Below, piece after piece: positions 1 through 8,245 of a DNA stretch of 36,399 nt. Positions within the stretch are counted from its first letter, which is position 1. Every line of letters starts with the position of its first letter. Under the pieces are notes generated by a model. It saw nothing but the letters and a program-made list of their open reading frames with translations. It was not told where the DNA came from and made no database searches. Origin of the DNA: Candidatus Methanomethylophilaceae archaeon (GTDB lineage Archaea > Thermoplasmatota > Thermoplasmata > Methanomassiliicoccales > Methanomethylophilaceae); the NCBI GenBank assembly GCA_017519045.1, contig JAFWTC010000003.1, forward strand, positions 1 through 36,399, read 5' to 3'. The translations under genes and the position numbers were made by a program.

Positions 1-227
1 CCCAGGAACACGTAGACGAGCTTGAACTTCGCCTTCCTGGTCTTGTGCCTGGCCATGTTCATGCCAGCGAAGGCCCCGAACGGACCTACGAGGGCCCAAA
101 GCAGAAGCGTGGATTCAGGAGTCCTCCACTCGCCCTTCTGGGCCTTCTTCTTGTCGGAGAAGTACGCCGCCATGGCGAGAAGGTTCAGCACCGCGTAGAT
201 CACGAGTGCGATGACGAGGATCGACAT
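1..227 (-). CDS. DUF1294 family small membrane protein (C-terminus cut by window edge)
   Basis: The visible 75 residues begin MSILVIALVIYAVLNLLAM, a membrane helix, followed by a basic loop (DKKKAQKGEWRTPE), a second helix starting STLLLWALVGPFGAFAGM, and the HKTRK-K-KF motif. This helix / W-R-x-PE / GxxGAxxGM / RHKTRKxKF pattern is the DUF1294 family, small integral membrane proteins of unknown function. The start ATG at 227-225 shares its A with the CGA that ends the upstream flavodoxin gene (CGATG), so the two genes are coupled. No CGA codon occurs in its own frame. Family assignment is by recognised motif; the end lies outside the window. Confidence 0.75.
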   Translation of the reverse strand, partial: MSILVIALVIYAVLNLLAMAAYFSDKKKAQKGEWRTPESTLLLWALVGPFGAFAGMNMARHKTRKAKFKLVYVFL

Positions 228-631
228 CGGAGCCTCGCTATGAACGCGTCCACGGACGCAGGGAAGCCGTCATCGTTCATCTGCGGCTCCTTCTTGTTGA
301 AGAACACCGCGTCGGGTATTCCGAACTCCTTGGAGACCTTGGCGCACTGGTTGCGGCCCTTCTCGTCGTTGTACATGCAGGAGATGAACAGCTTGACGTC
401 CTTCCCCTCCAGCGACTTCCTGTTGTCCTCCACGAACTTCAGGACGGGCTTGTAGGGCTTCCCTGCATGGATTCCGGTCCCGAACACCACGGTCTCGTAG
501 CCGCTGACGTCGATGAGGGTCATCTCCTTCAGGTCGAAGAGGTCGGCGTCGACCCTCTTTCCGATGTATTCCGCCAGCCTCTTGGTGTTCTTCGTCATCC
601 CCGATGCGTACAGTATGACCGTCTTGACCAT
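227..631 (-). CDS. Flavodoxin-domain protein, ends at a CGA codon
   Basis: A 134-residue flavodoxin fold. The N-terminal strand and FMN-phosphate loop are VKTVILYASGMTKNTKRLAEYIG, then LFDLKEM, a VVFGTGIHAGK loop and LFISCMYNDEKG. It is probably an FMN-binding electron carrier or HemG-like flavodoxin oxidoreductase. I chose ATG 631 because GGAGG lies 7 nt upstream and because the extra N-terminal residues of the longer ORF are not flavodoxin-like. The domain ends at ...SVDAFIARL, followed by CGA at 229-227. Read as Arg, the frame adds CRSSSSHS and stops at TGA 200-202 inside DUF1294. Read as stop, the junction is CGATG, the exact analogue of the common TGATG stop-start overlap. It diverges from the HxlR regulator gene and may be its target. 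Confidence 0.8.
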
Positions 632-756
632 TCGAATCCTCCAAACCTCGGGACGGCAGCCATGGCGCCGCTCTCGGTACGCCACCCCTCATGGCGACTG
701 GATACAAGTAGTTAATCTAACGAGTTTCAACGCCGGTGCCGGCAATAATTATCTAC

Positions 757-769
757 TATCATTATGATA
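757..769. promoter_or_regulatory. Inverted repeat and TATA box before the HxlR gene
   Basis: TATCAT-T-ATGATA (6-bp arms, 1-nt centre) ends 7 bp before the HxlR start codon. A TATA-like TTATCTA lies at 749-755, about 25 bp before the ATG, which suggests a leaderless transcript, so this palindrome would sit between the TATA box and the start. A second short inverted repeat, GCCGG-TG-CCGGC, is at 732-743. These are plausible autoregulatory operator sites in the divergent flavodoxin/HxlR region. Binding is inferred. Confidence 0.45.
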
Positions 770-776
770 CTCTGAT

Positions 777-1133
777 ATGAACGGTAACGGTCCAAGGTAT
801 GACTGCGCCGTGGACGCGGCCATGTCGGTCATCGAAGGGAGATGGAAGACCACCATCCTCTGCATCCTCGCCAAGGACGGGGGGATGAGGTTCTCGGAGC
901 TCCAGAGGCGCATCGGCGAGGTCACGCCTAGGATCCTGTCCAAGCAGCTGAAGGAGCTGGAGTCCGACGGGATGGTCCGCAGGGAGGCCACGTCGGAGGG
1001 CAGGACGAGGGTCACCTACTACATCACCGACAAGGGCGCCTCGATAGGCCCTATACTGGCCCAGCTGGCCGCCTGGGGTATGGAGAACCAGATGGTGTCA
1101 GTGATCGTCCCCGACGAGGAGGAAAGAACCTGA
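777..1133 (+). CDS. HxlR-type winged-helix transcriptional regulator
   Basis: 118 residues with the HxlR signature: a Cys near the N-terminus (YDCAVDAAMSVIEGRWKTTIL), the recognition region FSELQRRIGEVTPRILSKQLKELE, and the wing EGRTRVTYYITDKG. HxlR proteins are dimeric wHTH regulators, often of redox or aldehyde stress genes next to them, with the Cys sometimes acting as sensor. It diverges from the flavodoxin gene, with about 145 bp between. There is no Shine-Dalgarno before the ATG; a TATA box about 25 bp upstream suggests leaderless translation. It ends in TGA at 1131-1133, two bases before the convergent Sel1 gene would end at its CGA. Confidence 0.9.
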   Translation: MNGNGPRYDCAVDAAMSVIEGRWKTTILCILAKDGGMRFSELQRRIGEVTPRILSKQLKELESDGMVRREATSEGRTRVTYYITDKGASIGPILAQLAAWGMENQMVSVIVPDEEERT

Positions 1134-1135
1134 CG

Positions 1136-2023
1136 TCGGATCCCGGAAAGAAGGCGGGACGCCTCCTCGTCCCCGTTGTCGGCGGCCATCTTCAGCCATT
1201 TGGCCGCCTCACCGGCGTCCTTGCCGGTCCCGTACCCGTCCAGATAGCAGCGCCCCACGGTGGCCATCGCGGAGGTGACGCCTTCCATGGCAGCCCTGAG
1301 GAACCATTCGAAGGCCTTCTCCGGGTCCGGATCGGAATCCCCAATGCCTTCGGACCACAGGAATCCCAGGCGCTCCATCGCGAAGGCGTCGCCCTGCTCA
1401 GCGCCCTTACCGTACCATTCCGCCGCCGAAGGCAGATCCTTCCTGGTCCCGACCCCAAACTCGTGGCAGACGGCTAGATGGAACATCGCGTTCACGTTGC
1501 CGGACCTGGCCGCGGTCCTGTAGAGGGCGAAGGCCTTGGCCTCGTCCTTCTTCGTCCCGAGACCCTCCTGTATCATGTAGGCCAGGTTAGTCCTGGCCTC
1601 GGAGCTGCCCTGGTTGGCCGCGAGCCTGAACAGCCTGACGGCCTCGGCGTAGTCCTTCGGAACGGATATCCCGTCCATGTATGCCAGTCCCGCGTACAGC
1701 TGGGCGTCCGGTATCCCGTCGCGGGCGGCGGTTATCGAGAGCTCGGCGGCGCGCTCCGAGCCGATCCCCTGGTACTCGCCCTGCATGAACAGCCTGACCA
1801 TGAGCGTCATGGCCTCGGTCTGCCCGGCGGCGACCGCCTTCTCCAAGTACATGTATCCCTTCTCCTGGTCCTCGTCGACGTCCCATCCGAAGAGATACGC
1901 CATCGACAACGCATAGAGTCCGTCCGGGTCGCCGGAATCGGCCATCGCCCTCACCTCGTCGATGTCGAGCTCCGACTCTCCGTCCCTCGTGTGGAGCACG
2001 AAGCCCCTGCCTTCACCGTCCAT
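1136..2023 (-). CDS. Sel1-repeat (TPR-like) protein, ends at a CGA codon
   Basis: About seven Sel1 repeats of roughly 36 residues, each with an A-x-x-x-L-G/A-x-x-Y-x-x-G-x-G-V/T-x-x-D core (for example AQLYAGLAYMDGISVPKDYAEAV and AMATVGRCYLDGYGTGKDAGE AAKW). Such solenoids act as protein-protein scaffolds; no enzymatic domain and no signal peptide are seen. The last repeat ends EEASRLLSGI, followed by CGA at 1138-1136. With Arg there, the frame would run 38 more codons antisense through the HxlR gene to TGA at 1019. With CGA as stop the protein has 295 residues and the two convergent genes are separated by two bases. No other CGA occurs in the frame. Confidence 0.8.
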
Positions 2024-2047
2024 GCCGGGACGTATGCGGAGCGCCCT

Positions 2048-2677
2048 TTAATGCCTGAGCCTGGCCAGGTCCGCCTTTATCCTCTCGTAATCCGGGAAGG
2101 CACGCTCCTCCCTCCTGAAATCGGCGTCGTGCTTCCTCATGCCGATCCTGGCTCCCTGCCTGACATGCAGGAACTCGTGGTACATCACGAAGTCCAGGCA
2201 GTCCTCCGGCATGGCGTCGGTGTCCAGAGCCTTGGAGATGGCGACCACCCTGAACAACGAATGGCAGGTCCCGAGGACGGACACGGAGGGATGGCGGGAC
2301 CAGGTCAGGTACACCCCTTCGGAATCCTTCCTGTCCAGCATCCCCGCTCCTATCAGCCTCTCCAGGGAGTCCGCGAGGCTGCGATGCTCCCCTTCCGTGG
2401 ACAGGGTGAACCTGCGGTTCCTGTCTAGGAACCTGGGCCTCTGCGAGGATATGAACTCCTCGGACGATATGTATTCAATGAACTTCCGCGGGGGCCCCGA
2501 CCTCTTGGAGAGCAGGTATCTCAGATAATCCTCGATGACTTCCAACGGCGCGTCCTCGAAGTAGTCCGCCATGGTCACCTTGACGAGGTTCCCGTCCGTG
2601 CAGTAGCGGCAGATGGTGCTGGACATCCGGACGAAGTCCACAAACACCGCCATCCCCCCTATTTTTACGAACCTCAC
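2048..2677 (-). CDS. HExxH zinc metalloprotease-like protein (SprT/YgjP-like)
   Basis: About 209 residues. The C-terminal part carries MYHEFLHVRQG and then KHDADFRREERAF, an HExxH...H zinc site as in SprT/YgjP-type minimal metallopeptidases. The N-terminal half (ICRYCTDG, YLRYLLSKR) is not recognised. Start is uncertain: GTG 2677 overlaps the YgiQ stop (GTGA) and has AGGAGG/AAGGAG just upstream, so I chose it; ATG 2653 or 2626 would give 201 or 192 residues. It ends in TAA. It is the last gene of the minus-strand run starting at 6723 and is probably translationally coupled to ygiQ. Substrate unknown. Confidence 0.7.
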   Translation of the reverse strand: MRFVKIGGMAVFVDFVRMSSTICRYCTDGNLVKVTMADYFEDAPLEVIEDYLRYLLSKRSGPPRKFIEYISSEEFISSQRPRFLDRNRRFTLSTEGEHRSLADSLERLIGAGMLDRKDSEGVYLTWSRHPSVSVLGTCHSLFRVVAISKALDTDAMPEDCLDFVMYHEFLHVRQGARIGMRKHDADFRREERAFPDYERIKADLARLRH

Positions 2678-4365
2678 CTCTCCTTCCTCCTGGGGACGAC
2701 GATGTCCTTCTGCCTCCGCTTGCCGGCCTCGGTCCTCTCCACGAACAGCCTCCGCCCCTCTAAATCTTTTCCGCAGTGATACATGACGGTCGACAGCGTG
2801 GATGGGGTGGGGGTGAACACCTGCACCTGCTCCGGATTGAGCCTGAGCTCCCTGCGGCAGAAGGCGGAAAGCTCCCTCATGTCGGACTCCGTGCACCCCG
2901 GATGCGCGGCGATGAAATAGTATGTGAGGAACTGCCTCTTCCCGCATCTGGCGTTGGACTCCTCAAACATGCGCTTGAACTCCAGGAGCACCTTCCTGGG
3001 GGGCTTCCCCATCAGTTCCAGCACGCGGTCGGACACGTGCTCCGGGGCCACCTTCATCTGGCCTGAGACGTGAGCGGAGGACAGCTCGTCCAGGTATTCC
3101 GCCCCGTGGACCCGGTCGGCGACCACCATGTCGTAGCGGACGCCGGAGTTCACGAAGGCCTTCCTGACGCCGTCCGTCGCCGAGATCTCCTTCAGCAGAC
3201 GGATCTGCGCCGAATGGTCTATCTTCAGACGGGGGCACGGGCTGGAGCCGAGGCAGCGACGGTCCCTGCATGCTCCCTTCACGGACTTCACGTCGCAGTC
3301 TATCCCGTACATGTTGGCGGTCGGTCCCCCCACGTCGCGTATTATCCCGTTGAATCCCGGCTTCGACGCCATCCTCCTGACCTCGCGGAGTATCGACTCC
3401 TCTGAGCGGGAGACGACGGCGCGCCCCTGGTGCATCGCGATGGCGCAGAAAGAGCACTCCCCGTAGCATCCGCGATGGGTGGTTATCGAATTCTCAACTG
3501 TGTCCATGGCCTTGACGTGGCCTTGTCTGGCGTAGTAGGGATGGACTGCGTTCTCGTAGTCGGACTCGTACACGGCGTCCAGCTCGGGGGTGGTGAGCGG
3601 CCTCTGGGGAGGGTTGTGGACCAGAAGCCTGCTCCCGTGCCTTTGGGCCATCCCCTTCCCCGAGACGGGGTCGCAGTTGTCGCGGAACTCTAGGAACATC
3701 CTGGCGAACGCGCCGGGATCGGCTGCGCACTCCTCGTAGGAGGGAAGCTCCAGGAACCCATCGGGGGCCTGGGAGGACGCGTAGCATATCCCTTTGACGC
3801 CTTTCCAGTCCTCCCCGTCCCTCATGCGGCATGCCAGCTCCAGGCTGGAGAGCTCGCCCATCCCGTAGACGATGGCGTCTGCCTTGGCGTCGAACAGGAC
3901 CGACCTGCGGATGGCGTCCGTCCAGGCGTCGTAGTGGGCCACGCGCCGGAGGCTGGCCTCTATCCCTCCGAGGACCACCGGCCTCCCCTTGGCGTGCCTC
4001 TTGATCAGGTTGGTGTACGCGATGCAGGCCCTGTCCGGGCGGCGTCCCGCCATCCCTCCCGGGGTGAAGTCGTCGTCCTTCCTACGGCGGTTGAACGACG
4101 TGTAGTTGGCCACCATCGAATCCACGCACCCGGACGACACCGACCAGAAGAGCTCCGGCTCCCCCAGCATCGTGATGTCCTCGGGGCCGTCCGTGCGCGG
4201 CTGGGCCACGATCCCCACGCGGAACCCATGGTCGATCAGCCAGTGTCCTATCATCGCGGACCCGTTGAACGAGTTGTCCGTATAGGTGTCGCCGGAGACG
4301 AGGACGACGTCGAGGGAGTCCCATCCCCTCCGGCGCATGTCCTTCTCGGTCGCGGGTATGAACAT
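2674..4365 (-). CDS. YgiQ family (UPF0313) radical SAM protein
   Basis: 563 residues from ATG 4365. The N-terminal domain starts MFIPATEKDMRRRGWDSLDV, and DVVLVSGDTYTDNSFNG is a typical YgiQ start. The radical SAM cluster motif is THRGCYGECSFCAIAMHQG (Cx3Cx2C, about residues 299-306), then GFNGIIRDVGGPTANMY and the C-terminal QVQVFTPTPSTLSTVMYH. Length fits the family (about 550-700). The enzyme binds [4Fe-4S] and SAM; its substrate is not established. The start lies 1 nt after the Sel1 gene's TGA with GGAAGG upstream. The protein holds dozens of Arg codons and no CGA, making it a strong reference for CGA avoidance. Confidence 0.93.
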   Translation of the reverse strand: MFIPATEKDMRRRGWDSLDVVLVSGDTYTDNSFNGSAMIGHWLIDHGFRVGIVAQPRTDGPEDITMLGEPELFWSVSSGCVDSMVANYTSFNRRRKDDDFTPGGMAGRRPDRACIAYTNLIKRHAKGRPVVLGGIEASLRRVAHYDAWTDAIRRSVLFDAKADAIVYGMGELSSLELACRMRDGEDWKGVKGICYASSQAPDGFLELPSYEECAADPGAFARMFLEFRDNCDPVSGKGMAQRHGSRLLVHNPPQRPLTTPELDAVYESDYENAVHPYYARQGHVKAMDTVENSITTHRGCYGECSFCAIAMHQGRAVVSRSEESILREVRRMASKPGFNGIIRDVGGPTANMYGIDCDVKSVKGACRDRRCLGSSPCPRLKIDHSAQIRLLKEISATDGVRKAFVNSGVRYDMVVADRVHGAEYLDELSSAHVSGQMKVAPEHVSDRVLELMGKPPRKVLLEFKRMFEESNARCGKRQFLTYYFIAAHPGCTESDMRELSAFCRRELRLNPEQVQVFTPTPSTLSTVMYHCGKDLEGRRLFVERTEAGKRRQKDIVVPRRKER

Positions 4366-4366
4366 C

Positions 4367-5386
4367 TCATCCTTCCGCCGTCTTGTCGGCGAGCTCCTTG
4401 GCGGGGCCGTATCCGGCGTCTGCGGACGCGAGGATGAGGTCGTACTCCTCCCCCTCATATGAGGCCCTGGCCTCCCCGCGGACTATCATCACGCCCAGGT
4501 CGTACATGCAGGCGGCGTCGTCCATGTCGGCTCCGGCGCGGAAGTACTGGCAGGCCATCTCCATGTCGGCCTCGACCCCGTCCCCGTAGTAGAAGCGCTC
4601 CCCCAGCTGGCGGACCGCCTCCGCGCATCCTCCCTCGCCGGCGGCCTCCAGCAGCCCCATCGGATCGAGGTCCGGGATCCCCGCCTTCCCGTCGAAGGCC
4701 ATCATCGCCATGTGGTAGAAGGCGGGAGGATACCCCAGGTCGGCCGCCTGGCGGTAATACGTCATCGCCGTGGCAGGGTCCTCCGGGACCAGGATCCCGC
4801 CCTCGTACATCAGGCCGAGGTTGCACATGGCGCTGCACTCCCCGTCCTCGGCGGCCTCCTTGAGAAGCGCGAAGGCGGCGGCCTCGTCCTTCTCCATGCC
4901 CTCCCCGGAGAGCATCATCGCACCCAGGCCGGCCTTGGCGTCCGGGCTTCCCAAATCAGCGGCCTTCCTCAGAAGGGACAGCGCCTTCCCGGGATCGGCT
5001 TCGACGCCCCTTCCCTCATGGTATAGGACGGACAGGGCGTACACGTGCTCGGGATCCCCGGACTCGGCGGCCTTCTGGATAAGCGAGAAGGCCCTCTCCT
5101 CGTCGGGCTCCACGCCGCGGCCGTCCAGGTAGAGCATGCCCAGGTCGTACATCCCTGCCGGACATCCCTGCTCCGCGGACAGACGATAGAAATGCAGGGC
5201 CGCGGAGACGTCCTCGTTGACGCCGTCGCCGTCCTCGTACATGTTCCCCAGCACGTCCTGGGCCAGAGGATGCCCGGAGGCGGATGCCTTCCCCAGGAGC
5301 TCCAATGCCTTCGCCAGGCTCTCGGCGTCCTCGGCCTCGGTGTACAGCCTGTATCCTTCCTCGAAAAGAGCGTCCGAATCGGTCAT
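4367..5386 (-). CDS. Sel1-repeat (TPR-like) protein
   Basis: 339 residues made of about eight Sel1 repeats (for example AQDVLGNMYEDGDGVNEDVSA, GMYDLGMLYLDGRGVEPDEE, AMCNLGLMYEGGILVPEDPA). It is a cytoplasmic solenoid scaffold with no catalytic domain, and its paralogue is the gene at 1136-2023. ATG 5386 overlaps the upstream TGA (ATGA), so it is translated with the pyridoxal kinase-GNAT gene and followed 1 nt later by ygiQ. It ends in TGA. The function of such repeat proteins in this group is unknown, so the operon gives only a loose hint. Confidence 0.88.
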   Translation of the reverse strand: MTDSDALFEEGYRLYTEAEDAESLAKALELLGKASASGHPLAQDVLGNMYEDGDGVNEDVSAALHFYRLSAEQGCPAGMYDLGMLYLDGRGVEPDEERAFSLIQKAAESGDPEHVYALSVLYHEGRGVEADPGKALSLLRKAADLGSPDAKAGLGAMMLSGEGMEKDEAAAFALLKEAAEDGECSAMCNLGLMYEGGILVPEDPATAMTYYRQAADLGYPPAFYHMAMMAFDGKAGIPDLDPMGLLEAAGEGGCAEAVRQLGERFYYGDGVEADMEMACQYFRAGADMDDAACMYDLGVMIVRGEARASYEGEEYDLILASADAGYGPAKELADKTAEG

Positions 5387-6723
5387 AGCTCCCTGCCCAT
5401 CCTGTAGTCGTCCATCACGAAGCCTCCGCCGATGTCGGTGACCTGCTTGCGGAGCTTCCTCAGCCCCATCCCCTCATAGAATCCTATCGCATCGAGGTTG
5501 TTCCTGTTGACGGTGAGCTCCATCCTGTCCGCTCCGACCGACCTTCCGGCCTCGAAGGCGGTCTCCAGGAGAAGCCTGCCGTAGCCTTTGCCCCTCGCCG
5601 CGGCGGACACGTAGAGCTTGGAGACGAAGAGGAGCCCGTCCTCGATCTTGTATGACAGGTACCCCGCGTCCTTTCCGGAGTCCCTGGCTATGACGTAGGC
5701 ATACCCCTCCTGCAGCTGCCTGCGGACGGCGTCCTCGGACTGGAACCTGTATACCATGTACTCGGTCTGGCCGTCCGGGATCATCCCGACGTACACCTCC
5801 GGCCAGATGGACGCCGCCATCGTGGCTATGGACTTGACGTCCTCATCGGTGGAGGCGCGGCGCAGCCTGGACATCGACCTCACCGCCGAAGCGTATCCCA
5901 GGATGCCGCATTCGAAGTTCACTCCGAACCTGACGTCCGTGCCTGCGGCGTAGGTCCTGGCGATGCTCCCGACGGTCATGTCCACCGCGGTTCCGACTGT
6001 GTCCGCGAGAGACAGCCCGGATTCCAGCGCTCCGACCAGGGCGGACCCGAACACGTCCCCCGTGCCGTGGTAGTATCCCGGAATCTCGGGCCTCATCACG
6101 CTTCCGGACTCCCCGGTGTCGTAGTCTTTGTAGACCGCCCCGACCTTCCCCTTCTCGAAGCTGACCCCGGTGATGACTATGCGCCTCGCCCCCAGCTCCT
6201 TAGACTTCTCCAGCACGTCCTCGACGTACTGGCGGGTGTACGGGCCGTCCTCGTATGGGAATCCCAGCATGAACGCCAGCTCGGTCAGGTTGGGCATCAA
6301 GAGGTCGGCCTTCTCGCACAGCCTCCTCATCCCGGCGGGGAAGTCCGGCCCGAACACGGAATAGAGCTTGCCCCTGTCTCCCATGACCGGGTCCACGTAA
6401 ATCCTGGCGCCCTTCTCGGCCATCGGGGAGATGAGCTCCTCCACCAGGTCGATCTGCTCGAAGGATCCCAGGAATCCCGTGTATACGGCGTCGAACGTTA
6501 TCCCCTCGGCGTCCCAGTGGGCCCCTATTGGCCGTATGTCCTCCGTGAGGTCCCGGAACGTGAACCCGGTGAACCCTCCGGTATGAGTGGACAGGACGGC
6601 CGTTGGAAGGACGGAGCACTCGACCCCGACCGAGGATATTATCGGAAGAGCCGCCGTCAGGGAGCATCTCCCGACGCAGGAGATGTCATGAACGGCCAGC
6701 ACCCTTCTCTGCTTCATGCTCAT
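5383..6723 (-). CDS. Pyridoxal/pyridoxamine kinase fused to a GNAT acetyltransferase
   Basis: 446 residues with two domains. Residues 1 to about 285 are a PdxK/PdxY-type ribokinase-fold kinase: VLAVHDISCVGRCSLTAALP, VLSTHTGGFTGF, DPVMGDRGKLY, PNLTELAFMLG and the anion hole GYYHGTGDVFGSALVGAL with the catalytic Asp. This domain would phosphorylate B6 vitamers with ATP. Residues from about 290 to 446 are a GNAT N-acetyltransferase with motif A around VSKLYVSAAARGKGYGRLLL and NNLDAIGFYEGMGLR. No stop or start separates them, so this is a genuine fusion; the acetyltransferase substrate is unknown. There is no Shine-Dalgarno, and a TTTTAA element about 25 bp upstream suggests a leaderless mRNA. 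First gene of the minus-strand run down to 2048. Confidence 0.88.
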   Translation of the reverse strand: MSMKQRRVLAVHDISCVGRCSLTAALPIISSVGVECSVLPTAVLSTHTGGFTGFTFRDLTEDIRPIGAHWDAEGITFDAVYTGFLGSFEQIDLVEELISPMAEKGARIYVDPVMGDRGKLYSVFGPDFPAGMRRLCEKADLLMPNLTELAFMLGFPYEDGPYTRQYVEDVLEKSKELGARRIVITGVSFEKGKVGAVYKDYDTGESGSVMRPEIPGYYHGTGDVFGSALVGALESGLSLADTVGTAVDMTVGSIARTYAAGTDVRFGVNFECGILGYASAVRSMSRLRRASTDEDVKSIATMAASIWPEVYVGMIPDGQTEYMVYRFQSEDAVRRQLQEGYAYVIARDSGKDAGYLSYKIEDGLLFVSKLYVSAAARGKGYGRLLLETAFEAGRSVGADRMELTVNRNNLDAIGFYEGMGLRKLRKQVTDIGGGFVMDDYRMGREL

Positions 6724-6979
6724 TCATATGCTGATTCGTTAAAATCGTTTGCAGATGATGCACCTAGCCGATGTCGTCTTATCCAAAACGTCCGACGAAT
6801 AGACTGCTTGGCGGAACGGCATGGTTCAAGTGGCGAAACATATGGACGCTTTATATCGAAACTCCGCCCGTAGGCAGGCAAACTATAAATTCAGAGCCTG
6901 ACGGAAGCCTAAAAAATGAAAGAGATGCCTCTGTAGACAACGGATTGTGTTCGAAATCCAATGAGACGCATCTGTCTTG
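6724..6979. other. Intergenic region with U-tract terminator and unassigned TATA boxes
   Basis: 256 bp without a convincing gene. A run of six A at 6911-6916 would give U6 on the minus strand, a likely archaeal terminator for the nitrogenase-like operon ending at 6980. A good TATA box, CTATAAAT, lies at 6883-6890 on the plus strand, and TTTATATC at 6850-6857 is TATA-like on both strands, but no supported ORF follows. The only ATG near the predicted start (6916) gives a peptide of a few codons. The minus-strand promoter for the kinase-GNAT gene is near 6739-6748. An uncharacterised small RNA is possible but unproven. Confidence 0.4.
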
Positions 6980-8245
6980 TCAGACGTTGTAGATCGAACT
7001 CAGTATGTTCATGGCCCCCCTCGGGCCCAATATGGTACCATTGTTGAAGTGGAATCCTCTGGATTGCGGGAATCCCAAATCCAAGCTGCGCACGAACATT
7101 CCGGATAGCCTGCACATGTTCGCATAATCACCTGAAGAGGCCATGAGACCTCCATTCTCAAGGGGGGCGTCAAGAGCTGAGGAAAGATGCAGCGATTCCA
7201 ACATCCCCTCCGTCTTGCGCCGGGCCTCATCCGTGCCATAGGGCATCCTCACGGAATCCGGAATCATTGAAAGATACTTGAACAGCCATCCGACCAGGGG
7301 ATAGGCCACGGAACTTCCTGCATCGATGCAATAATGCATTCCGCGGGTCTTGGACGCTTTTATCGGATCGGACCTCAGAATGCGGCGCGCCTCCATATCC
7401 GTCCGGCGAACGTACTCCAGCGCGTCCGATGGATCCTTGCCTGTGAGATCGGCCACGGCCCCTATCCATTCCTTCGTGGCGTCGAATCCCACAGGGGCGA
7501 AACAGCAGCTGTTGCACTCGATTCCGAACCTATCGCGATATAACTCGGCAGTCGAGACGCAAAACTCCGGGAACACGGATATGTCGAACTCGGCTGTGGA
7601 GGAACGCATGACGTCCTCGTACGAGCACCCGCTTCCTATCGACGACGTCACCCGGAGGCCCATCATCCCAAGGATCCTGGAGACCTCTTCCAAGCTGCCC
7701 TTCCAGTCCCTACATAGAATCGGCAGCCCCAGCAGATTGACCGTGCCCGGGATCTTCTCTTCCTTCCGCGGGCTCAGGAACTCCACGTACTCCCTGCACA
7801 GCTCGTCGAAACCCTCGTTCATCGGCATGGACACAAGATGCTTCCTGAAGGGCATGGCGCGCCCCTCCAGCCCATGCCCCGAGATGCAGCCCTGGATATC
7901 GTCCCCTATGAGTGCCGTCGCCGGAGACTCGATGACTATCATCCTGCTTCCGCCCTTCGCCACCTCCTCCAGCGCTTCGGCTAGGTTGTAGGAGCCACCG
8001 TAGATGTAATCGTCCTCGTCTAGGAACGTGCAGGGGATACGTGGGCTTCCGAAGTAGAACGCCCTGTCCCTCGGACACGACAGCGCCCCATCCCGGGGAT
8101 ACAGCTCCTGTGCTAGCCTCATGTACCGGAAACGACAGCCTCCGGGACCATGCAAAACGGTCTCCACGCCCTCGAACCCCTCGGCGGCCATTAGTGCCCC
8201 AACCAGCCCGTCCGGACGAACGGAGGTCACAGGTCCCGCCTCCAT
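6980..8245 (-). CDS. Nitrogenase component 1-like protein (second subunit)
   Basis: 421 residues of the nitrogenase component 1 superfamily (NifD/NifK/NifE/N, BchN/B, CfbD). It has HGPGGC (Cys37), ALIGDDIQG (about 111-119, the place of the usual TC-x-x-x-x-IGDD), a central SSIGSGCSYEDVMRSS and a late GFDATKEWIGAVADL. Unlike its partner, it lacks the first cluster Cys (position taken by TSVRPDG) and the third (ESPATALIGDD), keeping only Cys37, with extra Cys57 and Cys72 nearby. It is probably the K-like partner in a heteromeric reductase with the NifH-fusion protein, whose end it overlaps by 19 nt. The nitrogenase active-site Cys/His pattern was not recognised. It ends in TGA with a U-tract downstream. 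Confidence 0.82.
   Translation of the reverse strand: MEAGPVTSVRPDGLVGALMAAEGFEGVETVLHGPGGCRFRYMRLAQELYPRDGALSCPRDRAFYFGSPRIPCTFLDEDDYIYGGSYNLAEALEEVAKGGSRMIVIESPATALIGDDIQGCISGHGLEGRAMPFRKHLVSMPMNEGFDELCREYVEFLSPRKEEKIPGTVNLLGLPILCRDWKGSLEEVSRILGMMGLRVTSSIGSGCSYEDVMRSSTAEFDISVFPEFCVSTAELYRDRFGIECNSCCFAPVGFDATKEWIGAVADLTGKDPSDALEYVRRTDMEARRILRSDPIKASKTRGMHYCIDAGSSVAYPLVGWLFKYLSMIPDSVRMPYGTDEARRKTEGMLESLHLSSALDAPLENGGLMASSGDYANMCRLSGMFVRSLDLGFPQSRGFHFNNGTILGPRGAMNILSSIYNV

Noticed and set aside
4459-4863. Long Arg- and Pro-rich ORFs opposite the Sel1 and other genes
   Set aside because: These are shadows of GC-rich coding sequence on the other strand, with no family motifs.
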